A stretch of DNA of 23,759 bases from JAFHCF01 sp048497495 (GTDB lineage Bacteria > Pseudomonadota > Alphaproteobacteria > Rhizobiales > Ancalomicrobiaceae): positions 1 to 23,759 of the forward strand of contig JAFHCF010000121.1 in assembly GCA_048497495.1 (NCBI GenBank). The letters are read 5' to 3'. Position 1 is the first letter of the stretch, and each line of letters starts with the position of its first letter. Both the position numbers and the translations under genes were made by a program. A model generated the notes under the pieces. That model ran no database searches. It saw only the letters and a list, made by a program, of their open reading frames with translations, and was not told where the DNA came from. Positions 1 to 7,539 of the stretch are shown here, piece after piece.

Positions 1-80
1 GCCGAAAGCCGGCAGGAGACGATGCGCCCGAGGGCAGTGTCGGCGGATCCTCGGGTGAGTGAGACTGGAGCATGGTCCGA

Positions 81-99
81 CCGGACTGAATCAGTCCGG
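81..99 (-). terminator. Stem-loop just after the serine protease gene
   Basis: A perfect 8-bp inverted repeat (CCGGACTG / CAGTCCGG) with a 3-nt loop starts two bases beyond the protease stop codon on the minus strand. No clear U-run follows, so it may be a mRNA 3' end stabiliser or a weak terminator rather than a classic intrinsic terminator. Confidence 0.5.
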
Positions 100-100
100 A

Positions 101-1054
101 TCAGGGCTGATTCTTCCAGGTGATGTAGTTGTTGATGCGCGCGGTGGTGAGGCGCGCCGCGGAGTTGGCGTTGGTGCCGAGGGCGCCGACGCCGTAGTTG
201 TGGACGCCGATGCCCCAGGCGCCGTTGGTCGCCAGACCTTCGTTCCTGTCGTGCCAGATCGGGCTGCCGGAATGGCCGCCGACGGTGTCCATGCGATAGC
301 CGATCATCTCGGGGCTGACGTAGCGGATCCTGTCGGCGCTGGTCCACTGGGTGCGCGGCTTGTCGCCCGGATAGCCGCCGATGATCGCCGGCTGCCCGAC
401 CGGCGAGGCGTGCTGGTACATGCCGAACCAACCGACGGTGTTGCCGACGTTGCAGTTGAGCCGCATCGCGCCGTAGTCGTAGCGGTAGTTGCCACTCACC
501 GTCCAGCCGACGACCGAGCGTAGCCACTTCACGGTGCAGTAGCCGTAGGGCGACGCACGGCCGTTGCGGCCCGGATAGACCTTGTAGAGGTTGGCGCTGC
601 GCCAGGCGCCGGACGAACCACCGGTGTGGACACAGTGGCCCGCCGTGACGATCGTGTTGGGCGAATAGAGCCAGCCGGTGCACAGATGCGAGCCACTGTA
701 CTCGATGAAGACGATCGCCCGGTTCGGGTAGTACAACGTGTAGGCTTGGGTGCGCGAATCCCAGTTGATGATGGACTCGCCCTTCTTGCCGACCTTGCCG
801 TAGGCGACGGTCGCCATGCCGTTCGCCGGGAAGGCCTCTTCGCCGGGGATGACCGCGCCGGCATCGCGGAGCGCGTCGAGCGTGACCGTCGCGGCGCCGC
901 GCGACGGCGTCACCACGGCGGCGGCCTCGGCGCGCGGGGCGGCGCCGGCGACGCCACCCGGACCGGTGGGCACATCGCCCGACGCCGCCAGGGCCGAGCC
1001 CAGCGGAGTGGCGGCGGCGACGACGAAGAGAGCGTGAAGCATGATGTTCCGCAT
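101..1054 (-). CDS. Secreted V8/trypsin-like serine protease (S1 family)
   Basis: Predicted exported serine endopeptidase of 317 residues. Residues 1 to about 24 form a signal peptide (hydrophobic core HALFVVAAA, then an ALA-A cleavage site), followed by a low-complexity Ala/Gly/Pro-rich stretch to about residue 50 and the chymotrypsin-fold domain from about residue 110. The triad is visible as His140 in TAGHC, Asp193 in YDYGAM and Ser262 in GGHSGSP. The GGHSGSP context resembles V8/glutamyl endopeptidases (GNSGSP) more than trypsin (GDSGGP). Cys125 and Cys141 could form the usual disulfide around the catalytic His, and Cys173 and Cys201 a second one. The ATG at 1054 was chosen because GGGAGG precedes it by about 7 nt and the signal peptide starts there; the frame stays open to 1201 but that extension looks non-coding. 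Substrate unknown. It has no functional link to the methylamine genes and appears to be a single transcription unit. Confidence 0.85.
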   Translation of the reverse strand: MRNIMLHALFVVAAATPLGSALAASGDVPTGPGGVAGAAPRAEAAAVVTPSRGAATVTLDALRDAGAVIPGEEAFPANGMATVAYGKVGKKGESIINWDSRTQAYTLYYPNRAIVFIEYSGSHLCTGWLYSPNTIVTAGHCVHTGGSSGAWRSANLYKVYPGRNGRASPYGYCTVKWLRSVVGWTVSGNYRYDYGAMRLNCNVGNTVGWFGMYQHASPVGQPAIIGGYPGDKPRTQWTSADRIRYVSPEMIGYRMDTVGGHSGSPIWHDRNEGLATNGAWGIGVHNYGVGALGTNANSAARLTTARINNYITWKNQP

Positions 1055-1298
1055 GTGAACCTCCCAATGATGCCCCGGCGGGTGATGGCGGTCATGCGAT
1101 CGAAAAGGGGGCGTGGCCGCGATGTCGGTCGATGCGTTCCGTCGACGCCGCCGGTCGACTCGTTCTCCCACCCGAGGGTGTGTCGCAGTCTCCAAACCCA
1201 TCGGATGGGCCAGAAGTTCGTGTTCCTAGAGGAAGCTCGTGCTCTTGGAGAAGACGCGCAGATCAATGCCTCGGCTCGCGTCACTTCGCAGCCGTTTT

Positions 1299-1319
1299 CG
1301 AGTGATGCCCAATCACTCG
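1299..1319 (-). other. Hairpin/palindrome in the protease leader
   Basis: A perfect 8-bp inverted repeat (CGAGTGAT / ATCACTCG) with a 5-nt loop lies about 40 nt downstream of the predicted start of transcription on the minus strand. It could be an RNA hairpin in the leader or a dimeric operator. No U-run follows it. Confidence 0.4.
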
Positions 1320-1362
1320 GCCAAAAGTATCGACAATAATCTCCGCACTTTCTCGCTTTCAC

Positions 1363-1392
1363 ATTATACGCATTGCTATAGATACATGTCAA
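1363..1392 (-). promoter_or_regulatory. Consensus sigma-70 promoter for the protease gene
   Basis: On the minus strand, TTGACA (plus positions 1387-1392) and TATAAT (1363-1368) are separated by 18 bp. Both hexamers match the consensus exactly. Transcription would start near 1356, about 300 nt before the protease ATG at 1054. Confidence 0.7.
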
Positions 1393-1538
1393 GAAAAGTA
1401 TGGAAACAATTTGCCTACAAGCGTAAATATAGAACGACTATAAGTAGTTCGAATAATACGATTTTCTGCTTCACCGTGGCGTTCTCCGCCTCGATGGTTG
1501 CTCCACCCCGTCGAAGCGGGGCAGGACGGCGCGGCGCG

Positions 1539-2048
1539 TCAATCGCGTCGTCGCCCTGCGACGACCACCTCCATCCGGACCGTTTCTCCGCCGCCTCGGA
1601 CGGTGACGGTGCGCTCCGTGAGCCTGTGTCCGTCGCCGACGAAGGTCAGGCGATAGCGCCCCGCCGGCAGCGGCCAGAAGAAGCGCCCTCGAGCGTCGGT
1701 CGAGTTCGCCAGTTCGGGAATGGGAACGTTCGGCGGGTCGAGCTTGCGCACCAGCACCACGATACCGCGCAACGGTCGTCCGGCGCGATCGATCACACGA
1801 CCGGCGACACCGTCGCCGGTCGGCGGTCGGGTGGTCACGGCGGCGCCGTTCGACGTCGGCGTATCGGGAGAGGCGGCATGGCCGGCCATGGGCAGGACCA
1901 GCGCCAGCAGGAGGACCGTGTCACGGACGGCGCCGAGAATCACTCCGCAGCCGAAGCCGCGGCGTCGCCGCGCCACATCGCCCCGCTCCCGCTCCGGGGA
2001 GGCGTCGATCGGGGATCGCGGATCGATGCGGGCGACGTATCCGTTCAC
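1539..2048 (-). CDS. Small exported carboxypeptidase regulatory-like protein
   Basis: Unassigned 169-residue protein. After a long charged N-terminus (about 35 residues rich in Arg/Asp/Glu) there is a hydrophobic segment (GVILGAVRDTVLLLALVLP) ending in AGHAA, consistent with a signal peptide or membrane anchor. The C-terminal half (about residues 75 to 160) reads VAGRVIDRAGRPLRGIVVLVR, then STDARGRFFWPLPAGRYRLTF. That is the pattern of a carboxypeptidase regulatory-like / transthyretin-type beta-sandwich domain, which in other proteins mediates surface or ligand contacts. The start is a GTG preceded by GGGAGAA; the charged stretch before the hydrophobic core is longer than usual, so a later start is possible. 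No catalytic motif was seen. It lies downstream of mttB in the same direction with a gap of about 216 nt, so co-transcription is uncertain. Confidence 0.6.
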   Translation of the reverse strand: MNGYVARIDPRSPIDASPERERGDVARRRRGFGCGVILGAVRDTVLLLALVLPMAGHAASPDTPTSNGAAVTTRPPTGDGVAGRVIDRAGRPLRGIVVLVRKLDPPNVPIPELANSTDARGRFFWPLPAGRYRLTFVGDGHRLTERTVTVRGGGETVRMEVVVAGRRRD

Positions 2049-2264
2049 GGCTGTTCTCCCGTGGTTCGATACTATCCCTTTTTGAACCGGTTTCGTGGCG
2101 GAATTGTATCGCCGGTCTCCGGAGGGGCGTTCATCTCGGATCGCCGGGCGCCGGTCTCCGCCATGGCGTCGGCGCGGAAGGGCGAAGCGCCCCGCTCGCG
2201 CGCCGTGTCGGAGGGATGGCCCCGACCGGTAGGCCCCGGCCGGCGTCCCGCCGGGTGAGAAGCC

Positions 2265-3803
2265 TCAGTGGCTGGCGTCGGGCATCGAGGCCTTCTTGGC
2301 GGCGACGAAGGCGGCGAGCGCCTCGTCGACGGCGGGGTCGATGCTCGGTGCCTGATACTCGGCGAGCCACTTCTTCCAGATGCCGTTGGCGCGGGTCAGC
2401 GCGTCCCGCGAGCCCTCCGCCATCCACTGCTCGACCGAATTGTTGTCGGCGATCGAGGAGCGGTAGAAGGCGGTCTCGAAATTCGCCTGGGTGTGGCCGC
2501 AGCCGAGGAAGTGGCCGCCGGGGCCGACCTGATGGAAGGCCTCCATCGCCTGGCCGTTCGGCGTGAGGTCGATGCCCTTGGCCAGCACGTGCATCATGCC
2601 GAGCTGATCGCAGTCCATGACGAACTTCTCGTAGGAAGACGCGAGCCCGCCCTCCATCCAGCCGGCGGCGTGGAGGACGAAGTTGGTGCCGGCCTGGAGC
2701 GTCGGCAACAGCGTGTTGGCGCTCTCGTAGGCCGCCTGCGCGTCCGCCGTCTTGGAGGCGGTCAGCGATCCGCCGGTGCGGAACGGCATCCTCATGCGGC
2801 GGGCGAGCTGGGCGGCGCCGTAGATGGCGAGCGTCGCCTCCGGCGTGCCGAAGGTCGGGGCGCCGGACTGCATCGACAGGGTCGAGACGAAGGTGCCGAA
2901 GATCACCGGCGCGCCCGGGCGCACCAGCTGGGTGAAGGCGGTGCCGGCCCACACTTCGGCGAGCACCTGGGTCAGGGTGCCGGCGACCGACACCGGGCTC
3001 ATGGCACCCGACAGGATGAAGGGCGTGATGATGCAGGCCTGGTTGGCCGCCGCGTAGACCTCGGCCGCGCCGAGCATGGAATTGTCCCACACCAACGGCG
3101 AATTGGCGTTGATCAGCGAGGTCACCACGGTGCGGCCGTCGAGGCCGCCGAACAGGATGTCGGCCATGGCGACGGTGTCGCGGGCGCGGTCGGGGTGGGT
3201 GACCGAGCCCATGAAGGGCTTGTCCGACAGCGTCATGTGGGCGAGCAACATGTCGAGATGGCGCTTGTTCACGGGTAGGTCGACCGGCTCGCAGACGGTG
3301 CCGCCCGAGTGGTGCATGTAGGGGCTGACATAGGCCATCTTCACGAAGTTGCGGAAGTCTCGAATCGTGCCGTAGCGCCGGCCGCCGTCGAGGTCGTGGA
3401 CGAAGGGCGAACCGTAGACGGGGGCGAAGACGGTGTTCTTGCCGCCGATCTCGACCGAGCGCTCGGGGTTGCGGGCGTGCTGGGTATAGGCCTCCGGCAC
3501 GGTGGCGCAGAGCGCTTTGGCCAGCCCCTTGGGAAAGCGCACGCGCTCGCCCTCGATGTCGCAACCGGCGTCCTTCAGGCGGACGAGCGCCGAGGGATAG
3601 TCGCGGAACTCGATGCCGATCTCCTCGAGCAGGGTCTCGGCATTGGCCTCGATGATCGACAGGCCCTCCTCCGACAGGACGTCGAAGGGGGCGATGGCGC
3701 GGGTGATGTAGGGAATCGACAGGTGTGAACGCGCGGTGCGGGCGGCGCGCCGGGCATCACGACCGCGACGGGCTTCGCGGGGCATTTCCGGGGCGTCGGT
3801 CAT
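2265..3803 (-). CDS. mttB: Trimethylamine/glycine betaine:corrinoid methyltransferase, MttB family, non-pyrrolysine
   Basis: Cytoplasmic TIM-barrel methyltransferase of 512 residues that moves a methyl group from a quaternary or tertiary amine to the Co(I) of a partner corrinoid protein. Typical MttB-family blocks are visible: PYITRAIAPFDVLSEEGL near residue 31, YGSPFVHDLDGGRRYGT near 120, PFILSGAMSPVSVAGTLTQ near 241, and GPGGHFLGCGHTQANFE near 428. The reading frame has no in-frame amber codon, so it is not the pyrrolysine trimethylamine enzyme. Non-pyrrolysine members include glycine betaine (MtgB) and other quaternary-amine demethylases. Next to a choline uptake and betaine synthesis set, glycine betaine is the most likely substrate (inference). 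The ATG at 3803 has GGAGAAG upstream; the 15-codon extension upstream (MARAIPRAIPRRRR) comes from a 12-bp tandem repeat and is rejected. The gene is divergent from the dimethylglycine dehydrogenase-like gene; the corrinoid protein is 6.5 kb away. Confidence 0.9.
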   Translation of the reverse strand: MTDAPEMPREARRGRDARRAARTARSHLSIPYITRAIAPFDVLSEEGLSIIEANAETLLEEIGIEFRDYPSALVRLKDAGCDIEGERVRFPKGLAKALCATVPEAYTQHARNPERSVEIGGKNTVFAPVYGSPFVHDLDGGRRYGTIRDFRNFVKMAYVSPYMHHSGGTVCEPVDLPVNKRHLDMLLAHMTLSDKPFMGSVTHPDRARDTVAMADILFGGLDGRTVVTSLINANSPLVWDNSMLGAAEVYAAANQACIITPFILSGAMSPVSVAGTLTQVLAEVWAGTAFTQLVRPGAPVIFGTFVSTLSMQSGAPTFGTPEATLAIYGAAQLARRMRMPFRTGGSLTASKTADAQAAYESANTLLPTLQAGTNFVLHAAGWMEGGLASSYEKFVMDCDQLGMMHVLAKGIDLTPNGQAMEAFHQVGPGGHFLGCGHTQANFETAFYRSSIADNNSVEQWMAEGSRDALTRANGIWKKWLAEYQAPSIDPAVDEALAAFVAAKKASMPDASH

Positions 3804-4136
3804 CGGTCTTCTCCGTCGAGGGATCGCGCGAGGGATCGCGCGCGCCACCCGAGCGCGGGCGGCGATGTCGAACGAGGCTAACGGTTGGGAGATTAGTCGT
3901 TTTCACCATCGCGTCACCGGCTGTCGAAGCCGCGACATCGCGCCGAACTCCACGGGTCCACGGCGAAGGGCGTTCGGCGCGGCGACACGACGCGCGGCCG
4001 TTGTCGAGCCGGCGACATGGGATGTCGGACGGGAGGCAGAGACAGGGGATGGGGCCGTCGAAACTGGCGTGATGTTTCCTCGCCCTCCCCGCCTTTCCGG
4101 CGCGAGGGCGACCCTCGAACAGACGGCTTGGCGACG
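3804..4136. promoter_or_regulatory. Divergent mttB / dimethylglycine dehydrogenase intergenic region
   Basis: This 333-nt stretch separates two divergent one-carbon genes and should carry both promoters. It has a perfect 12-bp tandem duplication (GAGGGATCGCGC twice, 3818-3841) in the mttB leader. A less GC-rich patch lies around 3880-3905; on the minus strand it offers a weak promoter guess (GTGACG, 16 bp, TAATCT). An 8-bp stem (TCGCCCTC 4080-4087 with GAGGGCGA 4104-4111) lies 25 nt before the flavoprotein ATG. No known riboswitch was recognised. Confidence 0.45.
3818..3841. repeat. 12-bp tandem duplication in mttB leader
   Basis: GAGGGATCGCGC occurs twice in direct succession without mismatch, 15 to 38 nt upstream of the mttB ATG on the minus strand. 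It looks like a replication-slippage duplication. It also creates a spurious in-frame N-terminal extension of mttB. Confidence 0.75.
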
Positions 4137-6650
4137 ATGAAGACACATGCGCGCGTGGTGGTGATCGGTGGCGGCGTGGTGGGCGTGTCGACGCTCTATC
4201 ATCTGGCCAAGAAGGGCTGGAGCGACGTCGTCCTGATCGAGCGCAAGGAGCTCACCTCCGGCTCGACCTGGCATGCCGCCGGCCTGTTGCCGCTGTTCAA
4301 CCTCAGCTACTCGGTCGGCCAGATCCACAAATACTCGGTCAAGCTCTATGAAGCCCTCGAGGCGGAGACCGGCCAGCCGGTGGGCTTCTCCAAAGTGTCG
4401 AACATCCGTCTCGCCCGCACCCGCGACCGCTACGACGAGTTCATGTATTACAAGGGCATCGCCGAGACGATCGGCGTCAACGTCCAGGTGATGACGGCCG
4501 ACGAGGTCAAGGCGATCTGGCCGCTGATGGAGACCGACGGCATCATCGGCGCCATCCGCCATCCCGACGACGGCTATATCCAGCCCGCCGATCTCACCCA
4601 GGCGCTGGCCAAGGGGGCGCGGGCGATGGGGGCGGAGATCCACCGCTACACCACCGTCACCGCGATCGAGCGCGTCGGCGACCAATGGCTGGTGAAGACC
4701 GACAAGGGCGACATCACCTGCGAGCACGTGGTCTCATGCACGGGCAACTTCGTCCGCAAGACCGGCGAGATGGTCGGGCTCGACATTCCGGTGATCCCGG
4801 TCGAGCACCAGTACATCGTCACCGAGGCCCATCCGGCGATCGTCGAGCGCAAGAGGCAGGGCCTGCCGGAAATGGGGGTGCTGCGCGAGGCCGACAGTTC
4901 CTGGTACATGCGCGAGGAGGCCGGCGGCCTGCTGCTCGGGCCCTATGAGCACGGCGCGCCGTGCTGCTACGTCGACGGGCCGGACGAGGCGAGCGAATAC
5001 GAGCTGTTTCAAGAAGATCTCGACCGGCTCGCTCCCCACATCGAGACCGCCATCGCCCGCGTCCCGGCCTTCGGCGAGGTCGGCGTCAAGAAGGTCTACA
5101 ACGGCGCCATCGCCTATACGCCCGACGGCAACCCGATCGTCGGCCCGGCCTGGGATCTGCCGAACTTCTGGCTCAACGAAGGCCACTCCTTCGGCATCAC
5201 GGCGGCCGGCGGGGCGGGGTGGCAGCTCGCCGAGTGGATCGTCGAGGGCGAGCCGACCGTCGACATGATGGGCGTCGATCCGCGCCGCTTCGGCCCCTAC
5301 GCCTCGCGCGGCTACCTCAAGACCAAGAACGAGGAGGCCTACGCCAACGTCTTCACCCCGCACTATCCGGACGAGGAGCGCGGCGGCTGCCGGCCGCTCA
5401 AGACCTCGCCCTGCTACGAGCGGATGAAGGCGCTCGGCGCGGTGTTCGGCTCGGTCTACGGCTGGGAGCGGCCGAATTGGTTCGCCCCGGCCGGCTACGG
5501 CTTCGACGTCGCCGCGATCGACAAGCCCGACGTGTTGACCAACCACAACCACCCGGCGCCCGACGCCGACGGCAAGGTCAAGGAGATCTGGTCGTTCCGC
5601 CGCGCCAACTATTTCGAGCACGTCGGCGCGGAAGTGAAGGCGGTGACCACCGGCGTCGGCCTCCAGGACATGACGCCCTTCGCCAAGATGTTGGTCTCCG
5701 GGCCGGGCGCGCGGGCCTGGCTGGAGAGCCTCTTCGCCAACAAGATCCCGAAGAAGCGCGGCCGCATCGCGCTCTGCCACCTGCTCACCAAGGCGGGTGG
5801 GGTGCGCGCCGAGTTCACCGTCTACGAGAAGGACCCTGGTGTCTTCTACCTCGTCTCGGCCGGCGCGCTGGAGCGCATGGACCACGACACGCTGAGGAAG
5901 CTGGCGCCGAGCGACGGCTCGGTCACCCTCACGCCCGTCACCCAGATGATGGGCGTGCTGGTGCTCGCCGGACCGAAGGCGCGCGAGGTGCTCGCCGAAC
6001 TGACCGACGCCGATCTGTCGAACGCCGCCTTCCCGTGGCTGTCGGGCAGGCGCATCTCGGTCGGGCCGGTGGTGACCGAGGCGCTCAGGGTGAACTTCGT
6101 CGGCGAACTCGGCTGGGAGTTCCATCACCCGATCGAGACGCAGAACGCGCTCTTCGACGCGCTGATGGCGGCGGGGGCGAAATACGGCATCCGGCCCTTC
6201 GGCATTCGCGCCATGATGTCGATGGCGGTCGAGAAGTCCTACCGCCTCGTCGGCCGCGAGATGTCGATCGAATATTCCGCCTGGGAGACCGGGCTCGATC
6301 GCTTCGTCCATGTCGACAAGGGCGCGTTCATCGGCCGCGACGCGCTCGTCGCGCTTCGCGAGGCGCCCGCCGCCAATCGCTTCGTCACGCTCGAGGTGCT
6401 CGGCGTCGAGCCGTCGGGATCGGACGCGCGCGGATCCGAACCGATCTGGCACGACGGCCGGCAGGTCGGCCGCGTCACCTCCGGCGGCTTCGGCTGGCGA
6501 ACGGCCAAGTCGCTGGCGCTCGCCATGGTGCCGCCGGCGCTCGGCGAGATCGGCCAGAAGCTGGAGATCGTCATCCTCGGCGAGCGTCACGAGGCGGTGG
6601 TGATCGCCGAGAGCCCCTTCGATCCGGAGAACGCCCGCCTCAAGGCCTGA
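4137..6650 (+). CDS. Dimethylglycine/sarcosine dehydrogenase-like flavoprotein with GcvT domain
   Basis: An 837-residue FAD enzyme that oxidatively demethylates an N-methyl amino acid and transfers the one-carbon unit to tetrahydrofolate, by family analogy. The N-terminal dinucleotide fold has VVVIGGGVVGVSTLYHLA at residues 7-24. His46 in GSTWHAAG matches the histidine that carries covalent FAD in mammalian dimethylglycine and sarcosine dehydrogenases. The DAO domain runs to about 375, an FAO_M-type linker to about 435, then the GCV_T domain and its C-terminal barrel (for example GELGWEFHHP near residue 656 and GRVTSGGFGWRTAKSLALAMV near 778). The ATG was chosen because the Rossmann fold starts at once after it; its ribosome site is weak. 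It is divergent from mttB, so betaine to dimethylglycine to sarcosine is the natural reading. Sarcosine or another N-methyl compound cannot be excluded as substrate. Confidence 0.88.
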   Translation: MKTHARVVVIGGGVVGVSTLYHLAKKGWSDVVLIERKELTSGSTWHAAGLLPLFNLSYSVGQIHKYSVKLYEALEAETGQPVGFSKVSNIRLARTRDRYDEFMYYKGIAETIGVNVQVMTADEVKAIWPLMETDGIIGAIRHPDDGYIQPADLTQALAKGARAMGAEIHRYTTVTAIERVGDQWLVKTDKGDITCEHVVSCTGNFVRKTGEMVGLDIPVIPVEHQYIVTEAHPAIVERKRQGLPEMGVLREADSSWYMREEAGGLLLGPYEHGAPCCYVDGPDEASEYELFQEDLDRLAPHIETAIARVPAFGEVGVKKVYNGAIAYTPDGNPIVGPAWDLPNFWLNEGHSFGITAAGGAGWQLAEWIVEGEPTVDMMGVDPRRFGPYASRGYLKTKNEEAYANVFTPHYPDEERGGCRPLKTSPCYERMKALGAVFGSVYGWERPNWFAPAGYGFDVAAIDKPDVLTNHNHPAPDADGKVKEIWSFRRANYFEHVGAEVKAVTTGVGLQDMTPFAKMLVSGPGARAWLESLFANKIPKKRGRIALCHLLTKAGGVRAEFTVYEKDPGVFYLVSAGALERMDHDTLRKLAPSDGSVTLTPVTQMMGVLVLAGPKAREVLAELTDADLSNAAFPWLSGRRISVGPVVTEALRVNFVGELGWEFHHPIETQNALFDALMAAGAKYGIRPFGIRAMMSMAVEKSYRLVGREMSIEYSAWETGLDRFVHVDKGAFIGRDALVALREAPAANRFVTLEVLGVEPSGSDARGSEPIWHDGRQVGRVTSGGFGWRTAKSLALAMVPPALGEIGQKLEIVILGERHEAVVIAESPFDPENARLKA

Positions 6651-6677
6651 CCGACAGCGACAAGACCGACGAATTCC

Positions 6678-6709
6678 GCGGCGCGGGGAGAGCGATCTTC
6701 CCGCGCCGC
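6678..6709 (+). terminator. Stem-loop terminator after the flavoprotein gene
   Basis: A 14-bp stem (10 perfect GC-rich pairs, then GAGA/TCTT with one G-U) is closed by a GCGA tetraloop of the GNRA class, 27 nt after the stop codon. Only a few scattered Ts follow, so termination strength is uncertain. Confidence 0.6.
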
Positions 6710-6795
6710 TTCGCGTTCATCCCTCCGCCTTCGGCGCGCACCGGGGCGGGCGCGCGAACATGACGGAGATTTCATGATCGGGCGCGATATGCCTC

Positions 6796-6844
6796 TTGCG
6801 CTTCGATACCATTTCGATATATCTACGATATCGACATATCGAAA
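6796..6844 (+). promoter_or_regulatory. Promoter and palindromic operator of the PadR/YqjI-like regulator
   Basis: An inverted repeat, TTTCGATAT (6812-6820) and ATATCGAAA (6836-6844), flanks a central CGATATCG palindrome (6826-6833), giving overlapping CGATAT/ATATCG half-sites in a locally AT-rich patch. A promoter guess of TTGCGC (6796-6801), 16 bp, TATATC (6818-6823) would be covered by the repeat. This fits autorepression by the PadR-type protein encoded 12 nt downstream, as is common in this family. Confidence 0.6.
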
Positions 6845-6856
6845 AAGGATCTGAAC

Positions 6857-7471
6857 ATGTTCGAAAAAATGCAAGGTGAGATGCGCCGCTTCGGTGAACG
6901 CGCCATGTGGGAAGGTCGGGATCGCTTCGGCTTCGGCCGGCAGGGTCACGGCGGCGGGCCCTTCGGCGGCGGCGGCCCCTTCGGTGGGCGCGGTGGACGC
7001 GGACACGGCCGCGGCGGCCGGTTCTTCGAGCACGGCGGGCTCAAGTTCGTGGTGCTGGCGCTGTTGGCCGAACGGCCGCGCCACGGCTACGAACTGATCA
7101 AGGAGATCGAGGACAAGGTCGGCGGCGCCTATACGCCGAGTGCCGGCGTCGTCTATCCGACCCTGACGCTGCTCGAGGAGACCGGGCTGATCGAGGTGAG
7201 TCCCTCGGAGGGCAACAAGAAGCTCTTCGCCGTGACCGCCGCCGGCCACGAGGCGCTCGCCGCCAATCGCGACCTGGTCGACGCCCTCTTCGCCCGCATG
7301 AGCGAAGCCGGCCGCCAGCGCGGCGGTGATCGCGACCCGCGCCTGGTGCGCGCCGTCGAGAACCTCAAGCTCGCCCTGCGCCTGAAGCTCGACACCGGTC
7401 TCGACGACGCCCGGACCACGGCGCTCGCCGCCCTCCTCGACGAAACCGTCAGCCGTATCGAGAAGCTGTGA
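6857..7471 (+). CDS. PadR-family transcriptional regulator, YqjI-like
   Basis: A 204-residue winged-helix repressor. Residues 57-115 read FFEHGGLKFVVLALLAERPRHGYELIKEIEDK, then YTPSAGVVYPTLTLLEETGLI, which closely follows my recollection of E. coli YqjI, the metal-responsive repressor of the ferric-reductase gene yqjH. The C-terminal helices (about 150-204) are the dimerisation part. As in YqjI a Gly-rich N-terminal arm precedes the DNA-binding domain (residues 30-56, GGGPFGGGGPFGGRGGRGHGRGG), but here it has only His31, His50 and His59 and no Cys, so metal binding as in YqjI is not assured. The ATG is supported by AAGGA 6-7 nt upstream. The gene follows an operator-like palindrome and is followed at 68 nt by a DUF2218 gene in the same direction, most likely one operon. 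It is probably an iron or metal-linked unit rather than part of methylamine metabolism. Confidence 0.85.
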   Translation: MFEKMQGEMRRFGERAMWEGRDRFGFGRQGHGGGPFGGGGPFGGRGGRGHGRGGRFFEHGGLKFVVLALLAERPRHGYELIKEIEDKVGGAYTPSAGVVYPTLTLLEETGLIEVSPSEGNKKLFAVTAAGHEALAANRDLVDALFARMSEAGRQRGGDRDPRLVRAVENLKLALRLKLDTGLDDARTTALAALLDETVSRIEKL

Positions 7472-7539
7472 TGACGGTTCGCCTCGACAAACTCAGAGGG
7501 CGGCTCGCCGCCCTCTCCCTCTCGTCCAGAAAGGCCTCC

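Larger units (their letters stand above)
1055..1538. other. Gene-free stretch with AT-rich core
   Basis: No convincing gene lies here. The half next to the protease start is GC-rich; roughly 1320 to 1480 is conspicuously AT-rich against a genome near 70% GC. It holds a minus-strand consensus promoter (1363-1392) and a hairpin (1299-1319), leaving about 300 nt of leader before the protease ATG. Two imperfect copies of a 17-19 nt motif (AGTTCGTGTTCCTAGAG and AGCTCGTGCTCTTGGAG) lie side by side near 1215-1250. Open frames here have no recognisable protein features. Confidence 0.6.

Noticed and set aside
3803..3848. Longer MttB starting 15 codons upstream
   Set aside because: The extra residues are translated from a 12-bp tandem duplication, and the ribosome site GGAGAAG matches the ATG at 3803.
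3804..4136. Possible glycine riboswitch before the GcvT-domain gene
   Set aside because: No tandem aptamer-like pattern is visible; only a single simple stem was found.
4734..6590. A 618-codon open frame on the minus strand opposite the flavoprotein gene
   Set aside because: It is antisense to a clear FAD/GcvT enzyme, is dominated by Arg, His, Asp and Gly as expected for a GC-rich shadow, and has no domain pattern.
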